NCBI GenBank assembly: GCA_947846985.1
Contig: CANTUZ010000002.1
Span: forward strand, 59,848,563-59,912,562
DNA length: 64,000 nt
DNA from: Fratercula arctica
Lineage: Eukaryota > Chordata > Aves > Charadriiformes > Alcidae
Reading direction: 5' to 3'
The first letter of the stretch is position 1. The number at the start of each line of letters is the position of its first letter. Below the pieces are notes generated by a model. That model saw only the letters and a list, made by a program, of their open reading frames with translations, searched no databases and was not told the origin of the DNA. This document shows positions 1-13,368 of the stretch, in pieces. A program made the translations under genes and the position numbers.

Positions 1-936
1 GTTTTGAGCAAGTTTTGGGAGTCCAGTGTTGCCTAAAGGCAAATCTAAACTTCAGATTCATAGATCATACTTTATATTAGAATGCTTATTGTCTACAAAG
101 TGACCATCTCAAGAAAGGATGCTCCTTTCTCCTCCTATTCTGCCTTTTTTAACCTGTGCCTTGATTCCACTTTCAGCCGCAACAGAGCATTGTCCTAGTT
201 CAGGCTTTGGCTGCACTTTACTCATCAGGGCAACTTTTGAATGAGGATTGATGCCTCTCCATCAGCATGTCAGCCTATAGCTGGATGGTGTTGCGTCAGC
301 TGGGTGCACAGCATCCTTGCTACCTGAAAGTTGGTGCTGAGATTGGTACCCAGGGCAGCATCAAGCTGAGTGTCAGGCATCTTTTTGCCTTGTTGATTAC
401 CAGGGTTGTTAAAAAGGGCCTATCCCACGCAGAAAAGAATTGAAGATTAATTTTCCCATAAGCCTATTTTCTCTGTTGAATTTCTGTGTGGTCAGTTTTC
501 CCACTGTTTACACATGAAAAGAAGACTTTGTTATTCATGGTTTTGTTAATCCAAGAAATTATTCTGGCTTTACTGTGGGTGTTAGTTATTAACTGTTGGA
601 AAAACATCCCAAAAGGAAGCATGTCAATACTTTCTTTTTTTACCAGAATTGTAAGGTGCTGCTGTAACGTACTAATCATGAAGTTTTGGTATGATCTCAG
701 AAACTTATAAAAGTTGTCCTACATCATGTTGACAGGAAGCTGCTACAAATTTTGCTATTTGTTGTCAAGTTCCAGTGTAAGTTTATGAATGCTCTTGAAA
801 ACACTCTACAGGGAGTTGGAGAACTACTACAGGTGAATTTTGAGTATGATTGCAAAGCATTCTTTATCTGGTGTGTTGGGCTTTTGAGGAAGGGGAGACC
901 TCTTTCAGCAACTGAAATCATCTTTTTGGATCCTGC

Positions 937-937
937 A

Positions 938-971
<34 letters not shown>

Positions 972-976
972 TATAA
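937..976. repeat. (AT)n microsatellite with palindromic ends
   Basis: About 14 AT dinucleotides are bounded on both sides by a tgcatat/atatgca arrangement, so the whole tract is nearly self-complementary. Such tracts extrude hairpins and are length-variable between individuals. Confidence 0.9.
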
Positions 977-3900
977 ATTTTTTTGTGTTTAGTATATTAT
1001 GATTCTGCCTTGTCTAGTTCACCAGCTGTTATAAGCCAACTATTAACAGGTTGAATATAGGAGTATGTTTCTTTGGTAGAGATTGAAAGAACAATAACAC
1101 ATGAATGAGAAAAAGATTTACTCAGTATTCCTTCTAATATGAAACTTGACTGATCTATTATAAGACAGTTATTATAGTATTATAATATTATTTAAGTGTA
1201 TATTATTTTAATGTGGAAGGATAATAGTAAGCACTATAAGTATCTGGGAGAACCCGTTATAATGAAATTACTTTGCACAACTGTCAAAGTCCACTGCCCT
1301 TTCTTGGCTGGCAGTCCTTTTCCCTAGCGCTGCTCTGCGCTAAGTAGAGCAGCAGTCTGGTGGGGGAAGGTGGGAGACATGCCAGGGACCTGGCTTCAGG
1401 CCGCTGGGCAGGCAGCTGCTGCCACTATTCTGTATAAGGCCAGGAGGTCACCTGTTGTGTGTGGAGGACAAGCATGTTCAGAACATTAGATTAATTCTTG
1501 CATACAAGATCTTTTTCCCTTTTGACCGATTACTTGGCTATAGTAATTGGCTACTTGGAAACATTTTCAAAATGCAGATAAACTTTGACAAAGATCATGG
1601 CAAGCTGATGTTTATCATAGGTCATTTATTTTATGATCAATATAATATGTGTCGAGTTTCCAAATTTTTGCATCTTCACTAGCAAAATGAGTCCACTTAC
1701 TCCAAGAAAAAAAGAATCTCAGAAATTCTGAAGAAAATGGCACTTGGAGGAAAAAAGCCTCATGACACTCTCGGTCTAGATTCTCAGTTACATTGTGAAG
1801 TGAGAAAACAGTACAATTTCAAAGTAGAACAGATTTAGGAAATGTAATGGAAGATCTCTATCAGCATCTAGAACAATAAAGTTTAAAAATATTTAAATAT
1901 GTAAAACAAAGAGCACATATTTTCTAACCCACCCCCCAAACCAAATCAAAACCCCTCTGTCACACCTTGTTCAGATTAGAAGGTAAATAGACATTGCTCA
2001 TGTCTACAGACTGCTAGATGTGGAGAAAATCTCTGCATCCCAGAGTCCACAGTTGAGAAAACAGGATTCCTTTTTGGATTATGAACTTCTAGGTAGACTT
2101 GAAGCAGTGAACGTGAAGCCAAGGAAAACAACAGTTAGCTATTCATAAAGTAGGACCTAAGGTAAAAGAGACAACAACTAGATTTTTTCATCTTGAGAAA
2201 ACTTGCGCCTGACAGTAGTCTCCATGCAGAAGACTTCTGTGACGAAGTAATTTATATTTTATATTTGTAGATTATGGAAGATACTATTATATTTTTGTTC
2301 TGAAAGTGTGGAGTATAATAGTATGATATATAAAAGTAATAGTCTTAGATCACAGGAGGACTTGGTTGAAACAATAGGAAAATCCAAAATGGAAAGGACA
2401 GTGCAGCAGTAGAACAGAAAAGAGTGTGAACTCCTCAGTTACGTTTATTGTAAGAACAAAATAACCATGGTAACCTACGTTGTGTTTGAGGTGTGGACTG
2501 GGCAGTCTCCAGCTGCTTTCTGTAATTTGGGGCTTGGGGAGCGCTGTCTGGGCAGCAGGCTTAGGGCAGCCCTGTGGTGGTTCTGCCTTACCCTGGGAAC
2601 AGAACAACCCCCAGGACAGCTCAAGAGGGCTTCAATGACACCTCTCACCCTGTCCTAGACAGTGTTAATATGTTAAATCCTGAAGATGGTTAATAATTGT
2701 AGTGTAAATCTCAACAGAATCACCCTTTGGGGAATAACTGATAGGCTGATACGTAAAGCTATCTGGCATTCGAACACAAGCACTTATCTAAGAGAAGTAT
2801 CCACATACTCAAGCATAAGTAGTTAATTCTGTCTAATGTACAAAATCTTCAAGCTGAGAAATTCAAATCAGAAGGTTGACTGATTGATATTTTATGCACT
2901 TTGTGCTGAAAACATAGTTTTGATAGTGGTACAGCTTTTTCTAACAATACCCATGGTAAGCCTTAGGTATTTTCAAACCCATAACTATTTCATTTCTTTG
3001 GTGGAAGAAACAATTTACATATTGGTGTAGGCAGAGGAAGAGTTGAGTGATCTTAGAAGATTCATTAAAATGTAAACATTATGTCTAATGACTAAAACTT
3101 TTTCTTTTTTTCTCTTGGGAGTTATAGTTTCAGAATGCTTAAAACTACTTTTATTCAAAGTGGATAGGGTTTGCCCATACCAGTGGTTTTAAATCTGCTG
3201 TTGAGACTTGGTCTAAAATTTATTAGACTCTAAGGTAGCTTTCACTAAAATGTATGCAGACTGACCTCGTTGGTCAGTAATATCATTAAATGTGATTTTT
3301 AATTTTTTTTTTTTTTTTTTCAGAATGAGATTCTGATATGTGGAATGAATACAGTCATGTTATACTGTCTTAGATTTCAATTTAAAAAGCACTTGAGGAT
3401 TCCTCTTGCAAATGTATGAACTACTTAGATATTGTACAGTAGAAAGGATCAATTCGTAATTTCTTGTGAAAGCAACAATTGAAATGGAAATCAAATTACT
3501 TTTCAATACCTCTGAAAGTCAAGGTTTAACTAATACTGGATACATTTAGAAAACTTCTCAAATGAGCTAATAATTAATTAGGATGCCTCCTACTCTTTAA
3601 GCCTTGCCTAAATTAAAATCAAAACTATAGAATTTACAATATTCTTTTTAAAATAAATAAAATAGAGAAAGGGGAAGTAATTTTTTTTAAACTCATTTTT
3701 GCCAGATTTTTTCAGGCCCTTCAAATAGATCAAAACCAAGTCTGTGATTCCAAGGAAAGGTGTAGATCTGAAGCTGGTAAGATTGGTAAACTGCAAAACT
3801 TTGAGAGAACCAGAAGTGGAAGGAGGATACAGTTTAGATCTTCTTTTAGAGTGTGGTTTGGAACCAAGCTTGAAATAGCTCCAGTAATTCAAAGCACTAC

Positions 3901-4305
3901 ATTAGCACTTCCTGTGTAGGTACTTATGACTTGTTCCCAGATCCGTGGGGCTCTGGAGACTGCTGCACCTCTTCTCTTGCTAGCACAGTCCCACATCCTT
4001 GGAATGACCTGACAAACAGACTTTTTACCAGCCCTCTGATGAGAAGATGCTCATTAGCTCCCTCTTAGACCCCGTATGCCAGAGGAGCAGTATTTAGAAC
4101 CTAAGTGGGTAAGTTGTGGTTTGGGGTTCTTTTTCAATTATTTTTAAAAAGTGAAGATCTAGGTTTTCTGTGCTTACCTAGTGTAAAGCTTTCTACAAAG
4201 GGGAAAACATAGCAGCCAATACTTTACTGTTTCCTCTTGTTAACATAATTATGAAAGATACTTGCAATCTTCACGTTCAAAGTGTTCTGCAATTGCAGGT
4301 TCTCG

Positions 4306-4367
4306 GTTCTGCTCCTGTTTAAATCAACAGCAAAACTCCAACCATCTTTAAAGTAACTGAGTTAGGA
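4306..4367. repeat. possible relic of an old sauropsid interspersed repeat
   Basis: The segment contains ggttctgctcc, then a stretch like taaatcaacagcaaaactcc. From memory this resembles a very old repeat common in turtles, crocodilians and birds, whose hallmark is attctgctcc followed by a self-complementary attgaagtcaatgg core and gcaaaactcc. The family name is not known to me. Divergence is high, so this is a pattern-level call. Confidence 0.4.
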
Positions 4368-4942
4368 ACTTTCAACTCTCATAGAGTAGCAGTGAAGGAC
4401 TAGAGCCAGTTTGTATTCTCTGTTTACAAACATATTAATATTCTGGTTTATGGCCCTAGCCTGGCTCAGTATCAGCCTTGAATTTGAACTCTGGAGTTTG
4501 TAATTCCTCATCATGTCCTCAGACCATCTGATCTAGACCTTGTCTCTGTAGAATGGTGGGAAAAGAAATTAGTTTTAACATGAAACTGATTTCGTGAAAT
4601 TCCATGAGACTGCTTCTCCTCATGATACTTTGCTAACAAGTTAACAATCCCATTTATTTCTTAATCAATACAGAGCAAGGTACCCCTGTGACTTACCTCT
4701 CAGGCCTTAAAAACATCTATAATTTTAGCTTTGAGGATACCTTAGAAAATTGGAACATGCAGTCATTTTTATTCTCTTCTGCTGAAGAGCAGATACTTGC
4801 AGTCACAGAGGGGTTACCCATTAATGGTATATTTGGAGGCTCAAAGATTGAATGGTTCCATGTATTTTTGCTGTGTCATACTTGGAGAATGGATGTTACT
4901 TACATTATGTCCTGAATAGAAATTTGGTATTTTTGACTATTT

Positions 4943-4946
<4 letters not shown>

Positions 4947-4972
<26 letters not shown>
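4947..4972 (+). repeat. A26 homopolymer
   Basis: An uninterrupted run of 26 A follows tatttattt. It could be the tail of a retroposed transcript, but the 400 bases upstream contain no recognisable gene fragment, so only the homopolymer is called. Confidence 0.9.
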
Positions 4973-4975
<3 letters not shown>

Positions 4976-5077
4976 GAGAAAGTGAATTTACTTGGAGCTC
5001 AGGGATTTTAATTGGGATTTATCAGTGCAATAAAAGAATTCTGCTAGATGAAAGAAAGCTATAAAAGCTGAGATCTC

Positions 5078-5112
5078 TCCCCCCCCCACCCCCCTACCCA
5101 CCCACCCACCCA
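5078..5112. repeat. C-rich / (CCCA)n tract, G-quadruplex motif on minus strand
   Basis: A run of nine C is followed by six C and then several CCCA units. Read on the minus strand this gives more than four runs of at least three G separated by one or two bases, which meets the usual G-quadruplex pattern. Confidence 0.85.
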
Positions 5113-6977
5113 TTTATTGGAATGTAATTGGAGTTTTTTGTTTGATAGCAGCCTGATCCAAATGCAGTGGAAACAGTGCAGCCAGTATGAAGAAGTATCT
5201 GCTGTTGAAATGTGACTCGCCACTGCACAAAGCATTCTGTATTCTTTTTATAGCATTAAAAGACCCTAGTTAATCTGTAGTAGTAGATGTCACATGTGAG
5301 TCCTGGGAATTGGTTTTTGGCTTAGCTTACTGCCCGTCATTAATAGTTAAGCATTGTGAGAGTATCCATAAAAGTTCTAAAGTTTCATCTTTTCTTCTTC
5401 TTGTCTGCTTTGGAAGTGCTCAGGACTGCAGACAGACACAGCCACCTGCTGCTCTCTTATATATAGCTTCTAGAAGTGAATTAAAATGCATGCTGAATTC
5501 ACTCCTCAGTTTCCATAAGAACAGCCAGTCTGTAAATGTAACACTGATAGGTTTTTCGGTGTAGGGCCAATTTAAAAAGCACTTACTGTCATGAATAGTC
5601 CTTTCTTTCCTGGGTCCCCACAGTAACAGAGCACTTAAGGCTTATGGCTACCTTTAAGCAATGAATGGCTTTATTGACTTCATGCACTAAAGTGCTTTAC
5701 TGGATCACGTTTATTTCAGGGGACTTTCTCAGATGAGAAAAGGTTTACCGAATCAGACACACAGACAGGAGAGAGACTGACACAAGCATGTTTCATCAGG
5801 GCACAGTTAATATATCCAGTAACCAGATTTTTTTTATAACTTAATGAAGATACCAGGAAAAAAATTTTGCAAAAGAATGAAGATGGCATAGAGAAAAAAT
5901 AGAATAATAGATGGTGGGGGGCAGGGGTGGACATGGACGGACAGGGATAAGTAAAAATAATTATGTAAGTAATTTTGAGTCTCGTATATTGATTCCCTCT
6001 CAAAATAAATGCGAATATGGAATTTCATAAAGCACAGCTTCTATTTATAACCTGTGCAAAAAGGTTGCCTATTGCAGGCATTAGCTGCGTCCAGTTTATG
6101 GATGCATGGCTCCTGCCTTTATCAGATCTAGCTGGAGTAAAGAGGCTTTGTCTCCACAGATGCACAGTCTCCGTATCCTTTCCTGAAAGCTCAGATTATA
6201 CCAGTCCATTTTGCTGATTTTTTCCCCTGACTGCTACTGCTATTCAGGTGTATGTCTGTGAAATACGCTACAAGATGCAATACACCAGCTTGCTGTGCTA
6301 CCTGCAGCCGGTTTCAGAAACAACCCTTTGAGCTCGCCACCCTTTCTTGGTAATGTGATAAGAGAGGAGCAAAATCTGTTCCAGCCTCCTCCAGTAAAGA
6401 CCTCTGAAGGGGAAAAGTAATTTTTTAGCACTTGCTAGTGTATGTCGGTGGTCCTCTAGTGTGTGGCACTCGTATCTTCTCTGTGCAGGACTATGTGGGA
6501 GTGTGGGACTTGATTTCCCTTTTTTAGGACCTTTGGAATAAATGGATTGGCTCTGGGTGACATGAAACAAATAAAGCCCATTGCTGGGCAGCTGTCACCT
6601 GGTAGGGACATCTCCCAGGAAAAAAGAGCATGGCATGGGTGACAGCCACCTACATGATGTAAGCCACCTTTTCCCCTACCTCTTCACATAATAAAATTGA
6701 TTTTAGTGAGCTAGTTTTTTCCTGCAATGAACCACATACACGTAATGCAAAATTATTTAACAAAAACAATTGCCCCCAAAAACTAACACTCTGAATTCTT
6801 TTTAAGAACCAAGTGAAAATAATCTGCACTGGTAAAAGGTCCATAAATTAATGCATGAGGATGGAATGATCACTGGCAACATTTGCAGTCTTTTATAATA
6901 AAAACTGAAGAATTAAAGAAATCCTAAGACTGTGTTGGAAATCCAATCCAATACCAAAAGCAACTACCCGATTCCCT

Positions 6978-7010
6978 GCCACCCCCCCACCCCCACCGCC
7001 AAAAAAAAAA
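6978..7010. repeat. C-rich tract followed by A10
   Basis: Runs of seven and five C separated by single A are followed directly by ten A. This is low-complexity sequence with no other signal. Confidence 0.85.
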
Positions 7011-9267
7011 CCCCAACCCAAGCTCATCACCCTACTGTAGAACTGTGTGACTTCAGGAAGCTTTACAGTTATTTTTGATCAAAATCAAGCTGTTCGACAG
7101 TTCATACAGTTTTGGGGTTGTTTCATTGTTGTTTTTTTCTTTTTGGAGGTTTGGGGGTAGTCCTCAAGTTTTTGTTAGTGAGACAGAAAAGCTTCAACTT
7201 TAATGCCATAGATCTGGCAATTTTGAATATATATAGGACTATAGAAATGCAGATTGTCAGGAAAAAAATGCCTTACTAGCATGAAATTAACTTTCCATAG
7301 TTAGAAATGAGTGGTGGACTGCAGTGGACTAGAGAGATTAAATGATGACTTTTGCAGTGCAAATGTAAAGAAGCCAGAGCAATCCAGTTTCTGTCTCTTT
7401 TTTTAGCTAGAGCCATAGAGCCATGCAAAATAAGTCTTATTCTGTATTTTATTTTATGATATTTGTCTCTAAATGTCATTGTTTAAGAGGAAAGAAATTG
7501 AAGTTAATGACTTGTATCCTATTGGTTATATCCACAGTTCCAATAGGTTATTCATAAACTGTTTGTTATCAGTATTAAAACTGAGAGATATAATTATTTA
7601 CGTAAGTTACGTGTTGGATGTTTGTATTTAATCCTGAAGTGCAGAATCATTAAACTGTAAATACAGTGTCAAACTAAAAGATAACACTAATGATCATTCT
7701 TTGTTTTAAAACAAAGCTTTGGTGACTGCTTTAAGTGCATCCAAACTTAATGGCTGTTCTATTAAATATCAGAAAATTCCTGAAAACTAAGAGAAGAAGG
7801 AATACAGAGAAAGTTATCCTGCTTCAAAACTGAAACAAATCTTGACAATATTGTTCTGTGTCACTACCTAGCTGCAGTCCAAAGTGACAGTGTTGAAGTC
7901 ATTGAAGTTCTCTTCCCCAGTAGTGTTATAAGAAATGTTTCTTGAAGCCAACTGAGATAACATAACCAATTCAGATACTGGAAGTTGTTGTTTTCCTTCC
8001 CAGTGTTTTCTGGTATTGGTATGTGTCCTATATGAATAGACTTGGCATATGTCAGCCGGGATGCCGGAGAGAGCAATGTGTGCTCAGTGCTTGGCTCATG
8101 ATTGCCAGTACGATAATCCATCTGCTACCACATCAGCGGTCAGCCTACGAGAGGGCCTTCTGTACAGGGTACATGAAAAACTGTATTTAATAATGTTTTT
8201 AATTAATAATTTAATATTGTTAAACAGCATTTAGTGATATTTTCACAATCTTATGAGCATTTATCTAAAGGTATCTAGCCCCCGTGTATGGCAGTTGTAC
8301 ATATTTTGCATATCATCCATTAATATTGTTTAGATCCCTTAAATAGATATTTATTTTTTTTAAATGTCTTTTGGGGGTATAAATTCATATGTTAGGAGAA
8401 GAAATTTGAAAAACAAGAAACCTAGTAAATTCTTAAATTTTGTGGTGAATGAGCTGCGCGTTAATTAATGAATAAACTACCACCGTCGTTATAGTACAGG
8501 CAATTTTGTGTTGTCTACAAGTACACTTTCTAGTCAGCTATTGATTTTATGCAACCAATCTATTATGACATTACACTACCTCTCAAAAATAGATTTTCTG
8601 CATGTATAGCATGGATTATTAAATTACTTAGATGAACTATTTGTAATTTCCATTTTTATTTGTATTTCCAGTTTGAATTTGCACTTGTAGAACAGAATGT
8701 TTTACAAAACAAACTTTGCACAATCAGATAATATATTTTCGTTATCTTTTATCTTACCCTCCTATTTCTATGTTCCAATTAAGTATATGAATACCTAATG
8801 TAGTTGATATTAATTTTTCATGATGCTATAACAAATCTTGTTTCATAAATCAAAATAAATGTGCAAAGCATTTTAATCCATGTACCTCAGAAGACACAGA
8901 AGTGCATTTAAAATCCTGTTGTGCTTTTTCACTATTCTGTATGTTTCCAAATATGAAGACTCAGTTCCCTTTTGGGCTCTTTTTTTTTTTTTTCCTACAC
9001 ACTGGAGAGAAAATCTGCCTGTTTCTGCTTGAGGGGTGTCACTTAATTTAACATTTAATGGAAAAGCAGAGTTTATGCTGCTTCCTGCAGAGGGACAGTC
9101 AAGACTTTCAGCTGTTTACCTCCAAGAATATTGGAATTCCAGCATGAACTAGCACCTTGCATGAGTGTTTCTGTGCTTTCACATCGATGTTTCCAACCAA
9201 GCCACTTTCCTAAGCACTTACTGAGAAACAAGTCTGAGCCAAAGTCTACAATATACAAGCTCTGTGG

Positions 9268-9483
9268 GGAAAAAATGAAAGAACTGGGCTTGTTGAGCAA
9301 GGGAAAAAAATGACTTATAGAAAGACCTGGTAGAGATCTTTACATATGTAAAAGAAGCCGTGAATGGGAAGGAAATAAACTCTTTCCGGTGTTAACCAGG
9401 CATAAGAGAAGTTATAATCGTAAGTGGCAGTAAAGGAACTGTAATTTAGACATAGGAAGCTCTTTCTACCTATAAGGAAAATT
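9268..9483 (+). mobile_element. very old CR1 LINE fragment (3' part of ORF2 / 3'UTR)
   Basis: The segment starts with gaaagaactgggcttgtt, which matches the CR1 block encoding the (R/K)ELGLF motif near the ORF2 C-terminus. It continues with tgggaaggaaataaactctt and ggtgttaaccag, matching the CR1 'aactcttctc...gtgaccagtgacagg' block, and then a block like tttagacataggaagctc, matching 'ttaaatataggaagttcc...ataaggaa'. Order and spacing agree with CR1 on the plus strand. No open frame or 3' tail remains, and divergence is much higher than in the other copies, so it is one of the oldest CR1 pieces here. Confidence 0.6.
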
Positions 9484-10337
9484 AGATATTCTAATATACT
9501 CCCTAACTACCCATAATCATATAACTTTGAGAATAAAGCAAGTAGGGATGGCAGGAATGATTGTGGTTCTGTGGGTTCTCAGTTGCTACAGGGAATTGGA
9601 TATCTCATGCTCTCTTTCAGTGCTTTTTATATGGTTGTTTCTACAGGTATTTGCTCCAGAACTTTTTTTTGTGGGGGGAGGTGGGGGACCCCAACCCTTA
9701 AGTATTTTTTCTGTTCCTGCAAGTAATTGATTTCTTCCTCTCATGCTTTTCCTATCTGGGGCCCTGCCCTCTCTTTCAGCCTCTTCCTGAGGAGTGCTTC
9801 TAAAAGGAAAGAGGAAAAAGAAAAAAAACAGGAATTGGCTTAGCCTTTTAAAAAAAAGCAATTTTCTTCGCGTTTTTCCTCTTATGTCTAGAAAATCTTC
9901 CTCTATAATGACGGTGAAATGTAGAACGTTTTGGAATGTAGTCTTTAGGCATATCCACAGCAGTGTTCGATGCAGCCATAACAGCAGGGTTTACTTCTAC
10001 AGCTGTCAGTATTCAGTGGACTCGTTCCTACAGTGAAATGTACACTGATTTTTAAAAACAGGCTTCTAAGAATTAATCTGAAACAGCCAAAGTAAATTAT
10101 AAAGACACTTAAAATTGAGAAAAAGTGAGAACTTCTGTTTGCTATTTTTCTTCACTTCTATATCACTTACTGGAAAGAAAGATTTTTGATTTCTGGACAC
10201 TGAATAATCCAAAGTAAAATAAAATCATTTTCCTGTGATAGATAGCACTGGTAGATAGGGAGGAAAGGGGAGATCATTTTGGACCAGGGAGAGTGTTCTT
10301 TTTAATGTCAAAATTGGGATTTATATGGAAGAAAAAG

Positions 10338-10365
10338 GGTTTTTTTTGGGGTGGGGGGGGGGGGG
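10338..10365. repeat. T8 then G-rich run (G13)
   Basis: A short T run is followed by GGGG, T and thirteen uninterrupted G. It is low-complexity and prone to length errors in assembly and PCR. Confidence 0.85.
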
Positions 10366-13348
10366 AAGCTATTAGGCTGTCTGGGAAAAGGACCTAGGGG
10401 GATTGTATCTAGTACGAAAATAAAAAAAAACAACAATCCTTAAACTCCTACTCATAGTATACACTCATAGTGTAGTTTTCTCTCTTTCTCTCCACTTTTT
10501 AGCCTTAATTCTAGGGCGTGATATTGCAGACATGTGACTGTGATTTTCATGTGACTAATGAGCATGTACTGTGGATTATCACATCTAATTCTGCATTGTT
10601 CTGGTGCTGTCCTGACTGACTGGCAATTAAAATAAAATAAAGCAAAAAAATAAAAAACATAACCTGAAATCAGTTGCCAGGGAGTTAAATATATTGTATC
10701 CACCCCCGCCTCCCCTTGGAAAGGAAGAAAGCACTACAGATGTGACAAGGATGTGATTTATACTCAATGGTTTGCATACTCTTTCAAGAAGCAGAAGAGA
10801 TGGGTTCACTGCAGCTCTCTGCTAGCAGCTTGGCTCAAACCCTCTTCAGACTTGCCACTTGTAAGAATTTTCAAACTACCCAGGCTTTATGGTCTGAGGT
10901 GGACCTCCCTTGATTTCTCATGCTGGGGAGCCCTTCTGTCTTGACTAAATACGGGCACAGCCTGCTAGACAGACAGGAGAAGTCCTGAGTGATAATCTAG
11001 CCTGAGGGGCAGAGAAGTAGCCCAACAGACGTCCCTGGTGTTCTCAGCATCTACTGCATGCAGCAATCGGATTGTATACTAACCATCTGTTCCCGTGAAC
11101 CTTCAGTTAAGATGAAAGCTAAAAAGTTGTCTTGGTGAGACAGGTAGAGCATCATGTACTCCAGAATATATTTTGGCTGGTAGTTGATGTGCCATCTTGG
11201 AGTAGCTGCAGATCTTCTCAGGAGACAATTGAACTTCAGTACTGAGCTGTGGCATGAAAGTACAGCACAGTCATCTCCTCCATCTCCTTGTCCCATTCTT
11301 TCCCACTAGTATTTTTAATCTATTCATGGAACTCTGTTTTGTAAAGAACTTGCTTCCCTGTGATATTTTTTGTTTGGTGTAACATGTCAACGGAGAGAAA
11401 AACCCAAGAGCTCCAAATACACCAGTAGGTGCTTTGTGTGTGCTTGCATTTGGCTGGCTTGTAGCATCTGATTTGCCTAAGCACATACATAGATGAATGT
11501 AAATGAAGGTTATAGGTTTCTGTGTGACAGAGTGTATGTATTTCACAGGTTTTTTTATACTTTTATTAAATAATTGTTCTTAGCAGGGAACTGAGCCATA
11601 GAGATGTTTTTGCCTTCTGCCCAAGTCCTGTTCTAACGAATTTTACAGTTTCAAAAAGATTTCAAAGAACTTGAAACTCAGTCTCCTGGCATTTACCTAA
11701 ATTGTTGCTAATTCATATTCATTTCTTTGCCATTATGTCAGCCACTTACAGAATGAGCATATTTTACAATTTAAAATAAATTTTTTTTAAAGAATCACAT
11801 TTTGTATTTTCTAAAATTGTTATTAAATCACTTCATTTTGCCATCATTATTTGAGCTACTTGCATTTAAAAAGTAGTAAAATGTATTTGCTTTGTTTTTA
11901 GGGTATAATCAAGATTTTGAATGATACTTTTAAGGAAATCATCTTGCTTTCTTTTTTATCCTTTTGCCTGCTAAGCTATTTCACTTCAACAATGGGTGTT
12001 AAAATCCCTTCAGTTTGACATCTGAATGTATAGCAAAGAACATATCCTTAGGAAATGGCCTTTGAGCTCTCAAAAAGGAAAGAAAAGGTACAGGAGAAGT
12101 TATTCCATTTTCTGTTGTACCCTGCACTTTGACAGTTTCAAGCATTATTTTCACTTTTTAAAAGTGTATATTTGATCATGTGATAAATGCTTATGTTATC
12201 TATCCCCTTCCAACATCCTAGTGAATACAAAGCACTATAACTTTACTATAGGAGCAGCTAGAGAAGCACAGATTTAATACTCTCTTTCATATTTCCAGCT
12301 ACAGGGAGTTAGTCTGCACTAGAGTTTCCTTAGCTTGTATTCCCAGCTGCACTAGCCTCCTGCTGTAAAATCTGAAAATACAAAGATTTACATCTCCGGT
12401 GCCCATGTTTCCCTCCTTGTAAAGCAGGCATGATAAAATTCCCTGCCATCGGGAAACCCTGTATATTGAAAGTCTTCAAAACCAAAGTTACATGGTAAGA
12501 GGTCTTACATTTGAAACCATACTGGGTTTTTTGGTTGGAAAAATCTTCTGGTGTGTCAAACAATAAAGAGAGAAATGTGTAAAACCACAGCACAAAAATT
12601 CATCATTTGATAGATATTTTGGAAATGTTTCCCCTTAACTCCCACCATCATCTTTTCTTTGTCACAGAACAGAGAGGCAGCTACAAGAATAAATCAGTTA
12701 GTGAAAATGTTACAGTGAAGGATATTTGTCTGCATTCTAACTGCTCTAACATTTTTCTTTTCATATTCACAGAATGAAGACAAATGTAAAAAATAAAAAA
12801 AGCCATAAGGAAACGGGTCAGGTTGGTGCTTTTCTAGCAAATTTTAACCAAGTTTGAGTGGCAGAGAGGTACCCTCTGAGAAGATCTCTTCTGCATAGTT
12901 CAGGAATACTGCTATCTGCTGTAGCATTCGCCTTCTGGTAGGATGTAGTATAGAGAGATAAGAGCAGAAACCTGTCCATGTATTGGCACGCCTGTAACTC
13001 CCTTCTCTATGGAATTCTGCCAGGTTGAAATAGAAGAGGAAGTGGAAGATGGAAGTTTGCTTATCAACATAGCTTAATTCTACTTTCAATAATTCATCAT
13101 CTTTTCATTTTAATTTCAACAGGCTTAAGGAGGCCAGTACCTTGTTGGGGGAAGCCCTAGCAGTACACCCCAAGTGCCAAGAAACCTCATAAAATTTCCC
13201 TATTCCTATCAATGATCTTCTGTGATTTTTGGACAATCCAGTCGTAGGTTTTTTTGCTGTTTATAATTTGTTTCTGACACGGCTGTAAATGGTGATGCAG
13301 AAAGACTGCTTTGAACACTGTTACAAAGAAGACAACTGAAATTTTCCT

Positions 13349-13368
13349 AAAAAAAAAAAAAAAAAAAA
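13349..13368 (+). repeat. A20 homopolymer
   Basis: A run of about 20 A occurs in otherwise ordinary sequence. No retroposed gene was recognised upstream. Confidence 0.9.

Larger units (their letters stand above)
1..9267. other. AT-rich non-coding stretch, no gene supported
   Basis: No open frame here exceeds about 95 codons, and none shows a recognisable domain, consistent codon use or convincing splice context. The sequence is AT-rich and single-copy in appearance, interrupted by simple repeats and one possible old repeat relic, listed separately. A GC-richer patch near 1310-1440 contains a short perfect stem (1329-1336 pairing with 1346-1353, 9-base loop) but nothing identifies it as an RNA gene. 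At 3710-3890 phrases such as ggttccaaac and aaaactttg suggest an old repeat, but no family could be assigned. Intergenic or intronic DNA is the most economical reading. Confidence 0.7.

Noticed and set aside
1329..1353. Hairpin gctgctct...agagcagc as a possible small RNA
   Set aside because: An 8-base stem with a 9-base loop is too short and lacks any flanking signal of a microRNA or other RNA gene.
4684..4740. Minus-strand MIR match around cttacctctcaggcc
   Set aside because: Only one block resembles MIR; the following blocks do not align.
4500..4972. Processed pseudogene ending in the A26 run
   Set aside because: No recognisable coding remnant upstream and no target-site duplication could be identified.
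5142..5175. cctgatccaaatgc as part of an old sauropsid repeat
   Set aside because: Only about 11 bases match the remembered consensus; the rest does not follow.
7600..7612. acgtaagttacgt palindrome as a CRE-like site
   Set aside because: Six-base arms are expected by chance in a window this size and no promoter context is present.
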